From: Cetobacterium_A somerae
GTDB lineage: Bacteria; Fusobacteriota; Fusobacteriia; Fusobacteriales; Fusobacteriaceae
DNA length: 64,000 bases
Assembly: GCF_044784365.2 (NCBI RefSeq)
Contig: NZ_CP173065.2
Reading direction: 5' to 3' (one strand)
Part shown: in pieces, positions 33,872 to 43,413 of the stretch
Numbering within the stretch: the first letter of the stretch is position 1
Layout: every line of letters begins with the position of its first letter
Translations under genes and position numbers: made by a program
The notes under the pieces: model-generated
What the model was told of the DNA's origin: nothing
Database searches by the model: none
What the model saw: the letters and a program-made list of their open reading frames with translations, nothing else

Positions 33872-34862
33872 TACACACCTCTTCTATTTTTAAAAGCTAA
33901 GTATATAAAAAATGGAGCTCCAAATATAGCTGTTACAATTCCTATTGGTATTTCCATAGTTGTTAATACTCCTCTTGAAATCGTATCACACAGTAACAGA
34001 AATAATCCCCCATATAACATTGATAGTGGAATTAACTTTATATTACTACTTCCAAATATAATTCTCACTAAATGTGGTATTATAAGACCTACAAAACCTA
34101 TCATTCCTGTAAAGGCTACTGAAAATCCCACCATAAATGTAGAAATCATTAATACTTTATATTTAAATTTTTTTATATCTATCCCTAGACTATGAGCCTC
34201 TTCATCTGAAAGTAAAATTATATCTAAATTATATCTATTTATATAAAAATATATTAATGAAAATAAAAGTGGAACCAAAAGAATTACTATTTTTTTCCAA
34301 TCTGCTCCTCCTAAATACCCCATAGTCCATAGAACAACTCTAAAACTATCCTCACCAACAATATACATGACTAAAGAGATTACTGCTCTTAAGAGAGCTG
34401 AAATAGCTATTCCTATTATTAAAAGAGTAGACAAATCTAAACTTCCTCTTTTACTATTAGAAAGCTTAAAAATTAATAATGATGTTATAAAAGAAAATAT
34501 CGAGCCAAAAACACCAAAATATACCTCTGAAAGTCCTAGTAAAAAGGCTATAACCGCTCCAAAAGTACCACTAGCTGATATTCCAATTATATATGGATCT
34601 GCCATAGGGTTTCTAAAAAGTGTTTGAGTTATAGCTCCACTACTTCCTAATAACATCCCAATTATTATTGCCATAACTGCCCTAGGTATTCTTAAATTCC
34701 AAATTATTTTATACTCTAATAAATCTTTATTTCCATTTCCCAAAAGCAAATTTAACCCCTTGATAAAATCTATTTCATAGTTCCCTATAAATAGTGAGAA
34801 ACAAAAAGAAAAATTAAAATTCCAACTGAAACTATAGCTATACTTTTATTTTTTGAAATCAT
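33871..34862 (-). CDS. FecCD-type ABC permease, frameshifted near its 5' end
   Basis: The main frame (33871-34749) encodes a FecCD permease core with WNLRIPRAVMAIIIGMLLG and IIPHLVRIIFGSSN, but it lacks the first membrane helix and begins only at a poor TTG. The missing helix is present in another frame: ATG at 34862 with GGGAG upstream encodes MISKNKSIAIVSVGILIFLFV and then stops at 34785-34787. Joining the two frames near 34800 gives FLFV-SLFIGNYEIDFIKGL, which aligns with the intact sibling permease at 36951-37982. One base has been gained or mis-read in a T-rich stretch. The gene is either inactive, recently mutated or affected by a sequencing error. No slippery heptamer in the right frame was found. 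Confidence 0.75.
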
Positions 34863-34889
34863 TGTACTTCTCCCTTTACCTTTTATCAA

Positions 34890-34927
34890 AAAATAAAATC
34901 CCCCAAACTTATTCGGGGGATTTTTTA
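34890..34927 (-). terminator. terminator after M23 peptidase gene
   Basis: ATCCCCC and GGGGGAT flank a 10-base loop and are followed by TTTATTTTTT on the minus strand. Only about 40 bp separate it from the frameshifted permease start, leaving little room for a separate promoter. Confidence 0.85.
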
Positions 34928-34932
34928 TTTTA

Positions 34933-36063
34933 TTAAAATTTTAAATACGTCAATGGATTCTCTATTTTTCCATTTTTTCTTATTTCAAAATGTAAGTGAG
35001 GACCACTTACTCTTCCTGTTGCTCCACTTAAAGCTATATGTTGATTTTGAGATATTTTTTGACCTTTCTTAACATCTATTTGACTAAGATGAGCATATCT
35101 TGTTTCATAACCATCTGAATGTTTTATTATGATAAGTTTTCCGTACCCACTAGCTCTTCCAGCAAAAGATACAACACCCTCTCTTGCAGAAACAACTTTT
35201 GTACCAGTTTTAGCTTTTAAATCTACACCTGCATGATTTAAAACTTTCTTTAATACAGGATGTTTTCTTGAACCAAAACTACTTGTTAAACTCATTGCCA
35301 TTAAAGGATTAGAAAAAGTACCTAAGTTAGTTTTTTTAACATATTCTTGCTTAAAACTGCTTAAGTATCTTGAAACTTTAGGTTCTCTTAAAAAGATTTT
35401 AGCTCCAACTAAAAGTCTATCAATCTCATTATCTTCTTTTATTGTTTTAACATCCACTTCAAATCTCTTTGACAACCCTTCAAAAGTGTCTCCTTTTTTA
35501 ATTGAGTAGAATATTCCAGGTTCTGTTGGAATATTAATCTTCTTCCCTATTTGAAGAACTCTTAAGTTTTTATCAATATTATTTGCATAGATATAGTCAG
35601 TTTTTATTTTATATTCTTTAGATAAATCTGAAATAGTATCTCCTTTTTTAATCACATATTCCATATTTTCTAATACAATTTTTTCTTCTAAGTCAATACT
35701 GCTATCAAGATCGGCTAACTCTTGTCCCTCTTGATCATCCCACTCTTTAGCAATTTTATTTTCTAATTCTAAATCCTCTAAAGTAGATTCCTCTGCTAAA
35801 TTTTGTGTAACTTTTTCCTCTATTACTTTAGTTGAATTTTCTTGAGTAGAAACAATTTTTTCTTCTACTTTCTTTTCTGTAACTTCAACTTTTTCTATAG
35901 CTAGAGTTTCAGTTTCAACAACCTCTTCATTCTTTACTGTTTCTTTATTTTCAATTACCTCGTTATTTTTAGCCTCGTTATTTTTTAATGTAAACTCTCT
36001 ATAAAAAATTGATGTTACTAAAAAGACTAAAATACCTATGACTAATTTTTTCCCTTTTTTCAT
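34933..36063 (-). CDS. LysM-M23 murein endopeptidase (NlpD/EnvC class)
   Basis: This periplasmic cell-wall enzyme has 376 residues. An N-terminal membrane anchor or signal (6-21) is followed by a Glu/Val-rich low-complexity linker (25-125), two LysM domains (about 127-175 and 180-228: YVIKKGDTISDLSKEY and YSIKKGDTFEGLSKRF) and a C-terminal M23 peptidase (265-376). The zinc ligands are present in NHAGVDLKAKTG and SGPHLHFEI, so it should be catalytically active, unlike degenerate EnvC/NlpD. It likely acts in cell separation or wall turnover. Confidence 0.9.
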   Translation of the reverse strand: MKKGKKLVIGILVFLVTSIFYREFTLKNNEAKNNEVIENKETVKNEEVVETETLAIEKVEVTEKKVEEKIVSTQENSTKVIEEKVTQNLAEESTLEDLELENKIAKEWDDQEGQELADLDSSIDLEEKIVLENMEYVIKKGDTISDLSKEYKIKTDYIYANNIDKNLRVLQIGKKINIPTEPGIFYSIKKGDTFEGLSKRFEVDVKTIKEDNEIDRLLVGAKIFLREPKVSRYLSSFKQEYVKKTNLGTFSNPLMAMSLTSSFGSRKHPVLKKVLNHAGVDLKAKTGTKVVSAREGVVSFAGRASGYGKLIIIKHSDGYETRYAHLSQIDVKKGQKISQNQHIALSGATGRVSGPHLHFEIRKNGKIENPLTYLKF

Positions 36064-36198
36064 AATCCACCATTCTTTTCTTTATTTTTTAGTATTTTTA
36101 TAAATTTTTATAAATTTTACCATATTTTTATCTTTTTAGTCTAGCTTTTATTTTTTTTGTATTTTTTCTGAATACAATTAGCTTTTTTCACAAAGAAT
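36064..36198. other. intergenic with TTGTATT/AATACAA inverted repeat
   Basis: This 135-bp AT-rich gap precedes the M23 peptidase gene and follows the B12-importer operon. It contains an inverted repeat TTGTATT (36157-36163) and AATACAA (36171-36177). It could be an operator or weak hairpin; I cannot say which. Confidence 0.35.
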
Positions 36199-36948
36199 CT
36201 ATAAAAAAATGACTATTGGCTTGTTATTTAAAGGGTGTTTAATCACTTCTACCTCTATTTGGAATATCTCCTTTATTTTTTCAGATACAACTACCTCTTC
36301 TGGTGTTCCTTCGTATTTTATTTCACCATTTTTTATGGCAAAAATATAATCACAGTAACGACTTGCTATATTTATATCATGAATTACTGCAACAACTGTT
36401 TTATCTAGGCTTTTCACTAAATCCATAATTTGGTATTGATATCTTACATCTAAGTGATTTGTTGGTTCATCTAATAATAACACTTGACTCTCTTGTGCTA
36501 TAGATCTAGCTATTAAAACTCTCTGCATCTCCCCACCAGAAAGAGTTAAAAAACTAGAATCTTTTAAATGTTTCATTCCAACCTTATCTAAAGCTTCATC
36601 AATATCTTTTTCGTAATCTTTTTTTGAAAATAAAGAACTCTTGTTATATTTTCCCATTTCAACTATCTCTTTAACCGTAAAATCAAAAATAATCTTTTGA
36701 TTTTGACTTAAAACAGATATTTTTTTAGATAACTCTTTTACAGAGTAATCATTTAATTCTATTCCATCTACATAAATACTATTCTTTTTAGGAATATAAT
36801 TTCTATATATATTTTTTAAAAGTGTACTTTTACCACAACCATTTTCACCAATTATTCCAATAAACTTTTTCTCTTTTATATTTAATTTAATATTTTTTAA
36901 AATATCTCTTTTCTCTATTTTAAAATCTAAATCATCTATTTTTATCAC
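36199..36948 (-). CDS. corrinoid-type ABC importer ATP-binding protein
   Basis: This 249-residue ATPase of the FepC/BtuD class has Walker A GENGCGKST, the Q-loop in VLSQNQ, signature LSGGEMQR, Walker B VLLLDEP and the H-loop IHDINIA. It is the last gene of the cobalamin-riboswitch operon cbiK-btuF-btuC-btuD, so import of B12 or a precursor is the best inference. Confidence 0.9.
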   Translation of the reverse strand: MIKIDDLDFKIEKRDILKNIKLNIKEKKFIGIIGENGCGKSTLLKNIYRNYIPKKNSIYVDGIELNDYSVKELSKKISVLSQNQKIIFDFTVKEIVEMGKYNKSSLFSKKDYEKDIDEALDKVGMKHLKDSSFLTLSGGEMQRVLIARSIAQESQVLLLDEPTNHLDVRYQYQIMDLVKSLDKTVVAVIHDINIASRYCDYIFAIKNGEIKYEGTPEEVVVSEKIKEIFQIEVEVIKHPLNNKPIVIFL

Positions 36949-36950
36949 AA

Positions 36951-37982
36951 TTATCCTCCAAAATTATAGCTATTTTTTCTTAACATACTCATAAAAAATG
37001 GGGCACCTAGCATAGATGTTACAACCCCTATTGGAATCTCTTGTGTTTTAAACATAACTCTCGTTAAAGTATCTGTTCCTAATAAAAATAAAGCTCCTAA
37101 AAGTATTGCACATGGAATTAATCTTTTATGATTACTTCCAACTAATCCTCTACATATATGAGGAATTACCAATCCTACAAATCCAATTACTCCTGTTGCA
37201 GAAACTATAAATCCAGTTAAAAAAGTAGATATAATTACAATAAAAAATCTCAGTTTTTTTACATCGACACCTAAGGTTTCTGCTAATTCATCTCCTGCAA
37301 TTAAAATATTTAACTCTCTATATTTAAATATAACTAAAATTGCCGATATCAATAATACTAAAAATAGTGTCATTAAACTTTCCCATCTAGCACCTGCTAA
37401 ACTTCCAGAAATCCAAAACATAGCTCCCCTTAATTGAGATTCATTTTTAGCAGTTGTTACTAAAAATGTTGTAATTCCAGAAAATAAAGAGGATACAGCC
37501 ACACCTATTAAAACTAATTTAGTACTCGAATATCCTCCATTTCCAGCTAAATAGAAAACTAAAAAAGCTGTGAAGGTCCCAAAAACAAAAGCTCCAACAC
37601 CTGGTGAAAAGGATATTCCTAAAATACTTCCCAATACAATGGAGATTACTGCACCTGTACTAGCTCCTGAAGATATTCCTAAAATATATGGACTTGCTAA
37701 AGAGTTTTTTGTTAATGCTTGCATTAAAATTCCAACTAAAGATAATCCTGCACCACCTAACAAAGCTAAAATAACCCTTGGGACTCTTAAGTTCCAAACA
37801 ATCATCTCTGTTGATTTTTTCCATTCAATAGAAAAAATCTCTTTATTTGAGAGTTTATTTGCCAATATTTTCCAAACATGAATTGGAGATAGAGAAACAC
37901 TTCCAATTGTTACTGCTACTGTTCCTAAAATTATAATTAAAATAAGAGATATTATAATTATATTTCTATCTTTTACTTTCAC
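36951..37982 (-). CDS. corrinoid-type ABC importer permease (BtuC-like)
   Basis: This FecCD permease has 343 residues and about ten membrane helices. Key segments are WNLRVPRVILALLGGAGLSLVG, NSLASPYILGISSGAS and the coupling loop GFVGLVIPHICRGLVGSNHK. It overlaps the binding-protein gene by 4 bp. It is full length and served as the template for recognising the frameshift in the related permease at 33871-34862. Confidence 0.92.
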   Translation of the reverse strand: MKVKDRNIIIISLILIIILGTVAVTIGSVSLSPIHVWKILANKLSNKEIFSIEWKKSTEMIVWNLRVPRVILALLGGAGLSLVGILMQALTKNSLASPYILGISSGASTGAVISIVLGSILGISFSPGVGAFVFGTFTAFLVFYLAGNGGYSSTKLVLIGVAVSSLFSGITTFLVTTAKNESQLRGAMFWISGSLAGARWESLMTLFLVLLISAILVIFKYRELNILIAGDELAETLGVDVKKLRFFIVIISTFLTGFIVSATGVIGFVGLVIPHICRGLVGSNHKRLIPCAILLGALFLLGTDTLTRVMFKTQEIPIGVVTSMLGAPFFMSMLRKNSYNFGG

Positions 37983-38839
37983 TTTTTTTCCTCTCTTAAT
38001 CCACTTGAAATTATCTCAATACCTTTACCAACCTTAACTCCTGCCGATATATAACTTAATGGAACTCTTATAAATCTATTGTTTTTAACAGCTTCTAATT
38101 GAGATATTGGAGAGTTATTTTTTAAATATTCTATTTTATTCTTATAGCTTATATTTCCATAATCTATAACTATAATAACTTCTGGATTTTCATCCAATAC
38201 TTTTTCCCATGTTCCAAGTCCAAATGAGAAATTTGTATCTTTAAAAATATTTTCTCCTCCAGCTATTTCAATCATAGTATTTCCAATTCCACTTCCTCCA
38301 ACTACAAATGGTGCTGATTCTTGGCTATCATATGCAAAAACCTTGATACTTTTTTTGTTTTTATTATTTTCTGTAACTTTAATAATATCTTTTTTCATAT
38401 TTTCAACAACATTTTTAGCATTATCTTTTAAATTAAAAATATCTCCGAACATCAATATATCGTCATATATATCCTCAATTTTAGATGTATCTTGAGATTT
38501 TGTAAACACAACTTTTACACCATTTTCCTTTAGTTCCTCTACTGTTCCTAAATTTTTAGGAGTTGCTATAGATTTCCATCCTGTTAAAAGGTTAGGATTT
38601 AAAGCATAAAATTGCTCTTTAGTTGGAGCTCCTTTTGATAAAACTGGTATCTTATCATATTTCTCCTTTAATTCTGGAAGTATTTCATCATCTAAATAAG
38701 CTGTTCCTAAAATCTGATTTTCCGCTCCTATAGCTAATAAAATTTCTGTTGTAAACTGTGATGTTGAAACTGCCCTTACATTCTCTTTAGAAAAACTTAA
38801 AGTAGTTATCAGTAAAAATAGTAACAATATTTTCTTCAT
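37979..38839 (-). CDS. corrinoid-type ABC importer substrate-binding protein (BtuF-like)
   Basis: This 286-residue periplasmic binding protein has signal peptide MKKILLLFLLITTLSFSKE and no lipobox. The two-lobed FecB/BtuF fold is suggested by RAVSTSQFTTEILLAIGAENQILGTAYLDDEIL and, in the second lobe, VVGGSGIGNTMIEIAGGENIF. Control by a B12 riboswitch and adjacency to cbiK favour a corrinoid ligand over iron chelates. Confidence 0.88.
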   Translation of the reverse strand: MKKILLLFLLITTLSFSKENVRAVSTSQFTTEILLAIGAENQILGTAYLDDEILPELKEKYDKIPVLSKGAPTKEQFYALNPNLLTGWKSIATPKNLGTVEELKENGVKVVFTKSQDTSKIEDIYDDILMFGDIFNLKDNAKNVVENMKKDIIKVTENNKNKKSIKVFAYDSQESAPFVVGGSGIGNTMIEIAGGENIFKDTNFSFGLGTWEKVLDENPEVIIVIDYGNISYKNKIEYLKNNSPISQLEAVKNNRFIRVPLSYISAGVKVGKGIEIISSGLREEKK

Positions 38840-38855
38840 AATTTCTCCTTTTAAT

Positions 38856-38881
38856 AAAAAGCGGAAGAGTTAAACTCTTCC
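38856..38881 (-). terminator. hairpin between cbiK and the importer genes
   Basis: On the minus strand the perfect palindrome GGAAGAGTTTAACTCTTCC (38863-38881) is followed by GCTTTTT. This could partly terminate or set the ratio between cbiK and the downstream importer. Confidence 0.55.
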
Positions 38882-38883
38882 AA

Positions 38884-39729
38884 TTAATGAGAAGCTTTTC
38901 TTCCTTTAGCATACTCAGCTTTTTTTACTAGTATATCCTCTGGTTGAGAATTCTCTAATTTTTTAGCTCTCTCTATAAAAATATTTTGAATAGATTCAAT
39001 TTCACCTAAACCTCTTAAATTTACCTCTACTTCAAATCCATTCTCTTCCAATGATTCTTTCCAATCTTCAGCTATATCATTTTTAGCATGATCTCCAGCT
39101 ACAAACATAAGAGGCATTAACGTAACTTTTCTTTTATTATCTCTTTTTAACTCTCTTACTACATTATCTAGCCCTGGATATCCTTCTACCGTTCCTATGT
39201 ATATAGGTTTTTCTAAGTCTTTTGTAACATAAGCTAACATTGGATAAGCTGACAATGCAGGATGCTCTGTGCCATGCCCTATCATCACAACTCCTTCATC
39301 CTCTTTTAAAACTCCAACTTCTTTTTCTATTACTTCAATTAACTTAAAATAATCATCTACTTCTGTTAATAATGGAGTTCCAACTCTTATATCTTCAAAT
39401 TTATCAGAAAACATATCCACTTCTCTTTTTAAAGCTTCCATTTCAGTTCCATTTATTATATATGTTGGTTGAATAATTACATGTTGATATCCTTGCTCTA
39501 CTAGTTTTTCTAAAATTTGAGTGGTATTTAAATTTTCAATACCTCTTTTTGAAAGTATTCTATTTATAATTCTTGATGTATAAACCTGAAAAAAATCTAA
39601 TTTATCAAACTCATTTTTTAATTTTTTATTTATTATATCTATTGTTTTTTCTCTTGTGTCTTCATGTGTCGTTCCAAAATGTGCTGCTATAATCGCGCCC
39701 TTTTCCATAGTTTTGTAAAAGTTCATCAT
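38884..39729 (-). CDS. cbiK: anaerobic sirohydrochlorin cobaltochelatase
   Basis: CbiK inserts Co2+ into sirohydrochlorin, the first committed step of anaerobic B12 synthesis. The 281-residue protein has the N-terminal IIAAHFGTTHEDTREKTI, the EMEALKREVDMF helix and the catalytic histidines in MIGHGTEHPALSAYP and MPLMFVAGDHAKNDIAEDW. GGGAG lies 5 bp before the ATG. It is the first gene after the cobalamin riboswitch. No other cob or cbi genes are in the window. Confidence 0.95.
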   Translation of the reverse strand: MMNFYKTMEKGAIIAAHFGTTHEDTREKTIDIINKKLKNEFDKLDFFQVYTSRIINRILSKRGIENLNTTQILEKLVEQGYQHVIIQPTYIINGTEMEALKREVDMFSDKFEDIRVGTPLLTEVDDYFKLIEVIEKEVGVLKEDEGVVMIGHGTEHPALSAYPMLAYVTKDLEKPIYIGTVEGYPGLDNVVRELKRDNKRKVTLMPLMFVAGDHAKNDIAEDWKESLEENGFEVEVNLRGLGEIESIQNIFIERAKKLENSQPEDILVKKAEYAKGRKASH

Positions 39730-39796
39730 TAATCTCCCTGTATTATTTTTCTTTATTTTTATTTTAAATTAAAATTTCTCACCAATAAAAAAAACC

Positions 39797-39835
39797 TCCC
39801 TTTTGAAAATACTAAAAGAGAAGTGTAAAAACCTT
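39797..39835 (-). terminator. riboswitch expression platform (terminator/antiterminator)
   Basis: On the minus strand AGAGAAG can pair with CTTCTCT. Alternatively CTCTTTT can pair with AAAAGGGAG, which is followed by eight T. The two helices share the segment CTTCTCTTTT and are mutually exclusive, as expected for a transcriptional riboswitch switch. Assignment is by eye. Confidence 0.5.
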
Positions 39836-39854
39836 TACCTTCTCTGTCCTCGCA

Positions 39855-40015
39855 GAATTCTAAATAATGGCAGGTCTCCTGACTTAGATTCATCCTACTC
39901 ACAGCCCTTCCCAAGGTTTATATCCTCAGTGGTATTACTGTTTTCATCCTCTATACAGTGGCGGGACCGTTTGAGATTTTCACTCAATTCCCTTTTAATC
40001 AAGTTGAACCATTAC
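39855..40015 (-). ncRNA. cobalamin riboswitch
   Basis: On the minus strand the conserved cores are AAAAGGGAA near 39998, GAAAATCTCAAACGGTCCCG, CCACTGTA, GGGAAGG and the B12 box AGTCAGGAGACCTGCC (39869-39884). It lies upstream of cbiK and the BtuFCD-like genes, which should be repressed when adenosylcobalamin is plentiful. Confidence 0.95.
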
Positions 40016-40030
40016 ATTTTTATCTAATTA

Positions 40031-40059
40031 ATATTAACACTTTATCGTACAAATTTCAA
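40031..40059 (-). promoter_or_regulatory. promoter of the cbiK riboswitch operon
   Basis: On the minus strand TTGAAA (40054-40059), 17 bp and TAATAT (40031-40036) lie just upstream of the riboswitch. Confidence 0.5.
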
Positions 40060-40188
40060 TCAAATTATCTAAAATTTATAACATTATCATCTATTATTTA
40101 TATTATTTATATCATGAAGTATTGACTTTTAGGTATAAAAAAAGTTACTATTAATTTAGAAATAAATGTATTTTAAGGAGAACTTTTT

Positions 40189-41898
40189 ATGAAAAAAACA
40201 TCTTTTGGAACTCTTATTTACTATTTAAAAAAGGAAAATAAGCTTCTTCTTCTATTTTTAGGTGTGAGATTAGCTATGACTGCTATTGATGTTTACTCAC
40301 CACTTTTAATTAAAAATTTAATAGATGATGCTCTTCCATCTAAAAATATTGATTTACTGTTAAAATTTTCTATTATACTAATTATTCTTTATATTTTGCG
40401 TCTATTTTTTGCCGTTAATTCTCAAGCAAACGGAAAATTAATGGGAAGTAAAATAAAACAAAGTATGAGAAATGATCTATTAAAAAAACTTTTAAATCAA
40501 CCTAGTGAGTTTTTTAAAAAAAATCAAAGTGGTGATTTAATTTCTAGAGTTATTAATGACTTAGATAGTGTTTCCACTCTTTGTCATAGAGGATTAGAGG
40601 ATTTTATATTTTCAGTTATAACTATTATTGCTTCTATCTTTATAATGATAGATTTTGATTTAAAACTTTCACTAATTACTTTATTTCCTTTACCACTAAC
40701 ATTAATCTTTGTTTATAAGGAAAATAAAAAAATGAAAGCTGGTCATAGAAGTGTTCGAAAAAATTCAGGTTTATTATCTGCTAATCTTCATGATATTTTG
40801 AGAACTATCTCTTTTTTAAAAGATAACTATTTAGAAGGTTATGCTCAAAAAAGATTTCTTGAAAAAAATGATACTCTTTTAGAAAGTGAAAAGAAGAATA
40901 TGATTCCATCTAGCTTAATTGTTTCAGGAGTAACTTTTTACTCCAATATAACTCAACTTATAATTATTCTTGCTGGAGGTTATTTATACATAAAAGATGG
41001 AGTTACAATGGGAATTATCTTATCTTTTTTGCTTTTAGTTGATCGTTTTAGACTTAGAATTATGAGAATGGTTGGACTTGTTGATATCTATCAAAAAGGA
41101 ATATCTGGAGTTAATAGATTTACTGAAATTATAAATCTTAACAATAGAATGGATGGAGATATACCACTAATAGAACCTATCACTTCAATTGAATTTAAAA
41201 ATATAGGCTTTTCTTATGATGAGAAATCTATTTTACAAAACTTTAATTTAAAAATAGAAAAAGGAGAAAAAATAGCTCTAGTTGGTGAAAGTGGAATTGG
41301 TAAAAGTACTACTGCTTCTCTTTTAAAAAGAGCTTTACTTCCTACAAATGGGGAGATTTTAATTAATAATATTCCATTAAATAAAATAACTTTTAAAACA
41401 TATTTAGAACGACTTGGAATCGTAGATCAAAGTGATTATATTATAAATGGAAGTTTAATTGATAATATCACTCTTGTAAAAGAAAATTGTACTGAAGAGG
41501 AATTAAACTTTGCAATTGAAAAATCATATGTTTATGAAATTTTTGACAAATTTCCTCAAGAGGAAAATACTATAATTGGTGAAGGTGGAGTACATGTAAG
41601 CTCTGGACAAAGACAAAAAATTGCTATGGCTAGGTTATTCTTAAAAAATCCTGATTTGATTCTTTTAGATGAAGCAACTAATGCCTTAGATATTATCAAT
41701 GAAAAATCTATTTTAAAAAATATAAAAGAGGAATATAATGATAGAATTGTTATCGCAATAACTCATAGACTTAGTATCCTTGAAGATTTTGATAAAATCT
41801 ATGTCTTGGGAGATGATAATATTGTTGAATCTGGTTCATTTAAAGAACTTCTAAAATTAGAAGGTAAATTCTATAGGTTATATCATGGAATTAGATAA
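40189..41898 (+). CDS. ABC transporter half-molecule, exporter type
   Basis: This 569-residue protein fuses a six-helix type IV transmembrane domain (residues about 1-310) to an ATPase (330-569). The ATPase has Walker A GESGIGKST, signature VSSGQRQKIAMARL, Walker B DLILLDEA and H-loop ITHRLSIL. The signature serine-glycine is preceded by VS instead of the usual LS. A lone gene with its own promoter region and terminator, it probably works as a homodimer. The substrate (drug, lipid or peptide) is unknown. TTGACT lies at 40124-40129 with a weak -10 about 17-18 bp on. Confidence 0.88.
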   Translation: MKKTSFGTLIYYLKKENKLLLLFLGVRLAMTAIDVYSPLLIKNLIDDALPSKNIDLLLKFSIILIILYILRLFFAVNSQANGKLMGSKIKQSMRNDLLKKLLNQPSEFFKKNQSGDLISRVINDLDSVSTLCHRGLEDFIFSVITIIASIFIMIDFDLKLSLITLFPLPLTLIFVYKENKKMKAGHRSVRKNSGLLSANLHDILRTISFLKDNYLEGYAQKRFLEKNDTLLESEKKNMIPSSLIVSGVTFYSNITQLIIILAGGYLYIKDGVTMGIILSFLLLVDRFRLRIMRMVGLVDIYQKGISGVNRFTEIINLNNRMDGDIPLIEPITSIEFKNIGFSYDEKSILQNFNLKIEKGEKIALVGESGIGKSTTASLLKRALLPTNGEILINNIPLNKITFKTYLERLGIVDQSDYIINGSLIDNITLVKENCTEEELNFAIEKSYVYEIFDKFPQEENTIIGEGGVHVSSGQRQKIAMARLFLKNPDLILLDEATNALDIINEKSILKNIKEEYNDRIVIAITHRLSILEDFDKIYVLGDDNIVESGSFKELLKLEGKFYRLYHGIR

Positions 41899-41901
41899 AG
41901 T

Positions 41902-41927
41902 AAAAGCCACCTTGAAGGTGGCTTTTT
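41902..41927. terminator. bidirectional terminator
   Basis: AAAGCCACC-TTGAA-GGTGGCTTT followed by T on the plus strand and preceded by A on that strand, placed between the convergent ABC exporter and tcyP genes. Confidence 0.88.
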
Positions 41928-41933
41928 TTATTA

Positions 41934-43364
41934 TTACTCAATCTCAGAAGAGTTTGCTTCATTTCCTGCTTCTGCATCTTGATAAACTTCATGATTTAAG
42001 TTTCCTAAACTCTTATCAACCATTAATGCGTTTGTAACTGATCCAATTACGTTTAACATTGTTCTTGGCATATCGATAATAGGATCGATTGCTAAGATTG
42101 GGTTAATTAGAGGGAACATAGCTGCTAATCCAGTTCCTGATAAAGCAACTGAAGCTGCCATTGTTGCTGTTCCTGGAATTCCTGCAATTCCTAATGAACT
42201 AATTGCCACAACAATTATAGACATTACTATTAATGTTGCATCAATTGGATGTCCGCTCATATTTGTAACAAATACAATTGTTAATGCTGGGAATATTCCT
42301 GCACAACCTTGCATTCCTGCTGTTGTACCAAAACTTGCAACAAAACTTGCTGTTGATTCACTAACACCTAGTTTATTAGTTAATGTTGAAATTGTTACTG
42401 GTAAACATCCAACACTTGATCTAGACGTAAATGCTAAAATCATTAAAGAGATACTTTTCTTTACATATGTAAATGGATTTAATCCAAAGAATGATACTGC
42501 TATCATCTGTATTACAAACATAACTGCTGTTGCTAAGTATAAAACTGCTATGAATTTTCCTACTTCTGCTATTGCTCCAATACCTTTTTGTGCAATTGTG
42601 TTTGCTAATAATGGTACTACTGCTAAAGGCATCCATCTAATAATACTCATTGCCATTGATACTATAATTTTTTGAGAAGCATTTATTAAATCAAAGAATG
42701 GCTTTACAGTATCCATATATTTCTTTGACATTCTCTTTGCTGCTACTCCAACAACTGCTGAGAATATAACTAATCCAACAATATTTAACTTAACCATTGC
42801 TTCAACTGGGTTTGAAGGAATAAGAGCTTTCAATGTATCAACAATATTGCTAACCTCTCTGATTTTTCTTCCACCCTCTGTTGCTACAGCTTGTACTGCA
42901 TCAGTTGAAACTTTTCCAACTTCAAATAAATTTCCTAAAAGTAATCCAACACCTACAGAAATTGCAACCATTACTAAAGTAATAATTAAACTTTTCTTTA
43001 CTAAATCTCCTAAATTCGCATCCTCTTTCATGTTAATAATAACATGTATGATTGATACCATAACTAATGGAATAACTAACATTCTAATTAAAGATATAAA
43101 TCCTCCACCAAGTAAGCTATACCATAGTGTTGTCTCTTTTACAAATGTTAAATTCATTGGATTCTCTGGGAATCCAGCTACAAATTGAATTGCTAATCCT
43201 AAAATTAAACCAACAACTGTTGCAACCATAACTTTTGCTGAAAAGTTAAATTTTTTCTTTGGTAACATATTTATTAGAAATAAAATTACTAATAATGCTA
43301 CTAAGAAACCAACAGTTTTCAAATCACTAATCATTAAAAATTGTTCAAAAAATACATTGTTCAT
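41934..43364 (-). CDS. tcyP: L-cystine symporter TcyP
   Basis: This sodium/dicarboxylate-symporter-fold protein has 476 residues and is of the TcyP type, which imports L-cystine. Characteristic parts are GGGFISLIRMLVIPLVMVSIIHVIINM and the C-terminal hairpin region SRSSVGCLPVTISTLTNKLGVSESTASFVASFGTTAGMQGCAGIFPA. It is the last gene of cyuA-CoADR-tcyP, which fits uptake of cystine, reduction and cysteine breakdown. Confidence 0.92.
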   Translation of the reverse strand: MNNVFFEQFLMISDLKTVGFLVALLVILFLINMLPKKKFNFSAKVMVATVVGLILGLAIQFVAGFPENPMNLTFVKETTLWYSLLGGGFISLIRMLVIPLVMVSIIHVIINMKEDANLGDLVKKSLIITLVMVAISVGVGLLLGNLFEVGKVSTDAVQAVATEGGRKIREVSNIVDTLKALIPSNPVEAMVKLNIVGLVIFSAVVGVAAKRMSKKYMDTVKPFFDLINASQKIIVSMAMSIIRWMPLAVVPLLANTIAQKGIGAIAEVGKFIAVLYLATAVMFVIQMIAVSFFGLNPFTYVKKSISLMILAFTSRSSVGCLPVTISTLTNKLGVSESTASFVASFGTTAGMQGCAGIFPALTIVFVTNMSGHPIDATLIVMSIIVVAISSLGIAGIPGTATMAASVALSGTGLAAMFPLINPILAIDPIIDMPRTMLNVIGSVTNALMVDKSLGNLNHEVYQDAEAGNEANSSEIE

Positions 43365-43413
43365 TGTTTTTTTTTCTCCCGTTTCTATATTTTAATTTTT
43401 ATTGAAGCCTATT

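Noticed and set aside
34785..34862. Programmed frameshift in the FecCD permease
   Set aside because: The -1 change would be needed, but no X XXY YYZ heptamer is in the zero frame there, and FecCD genes are not known to use recoding. A mutation or read error is simpler.
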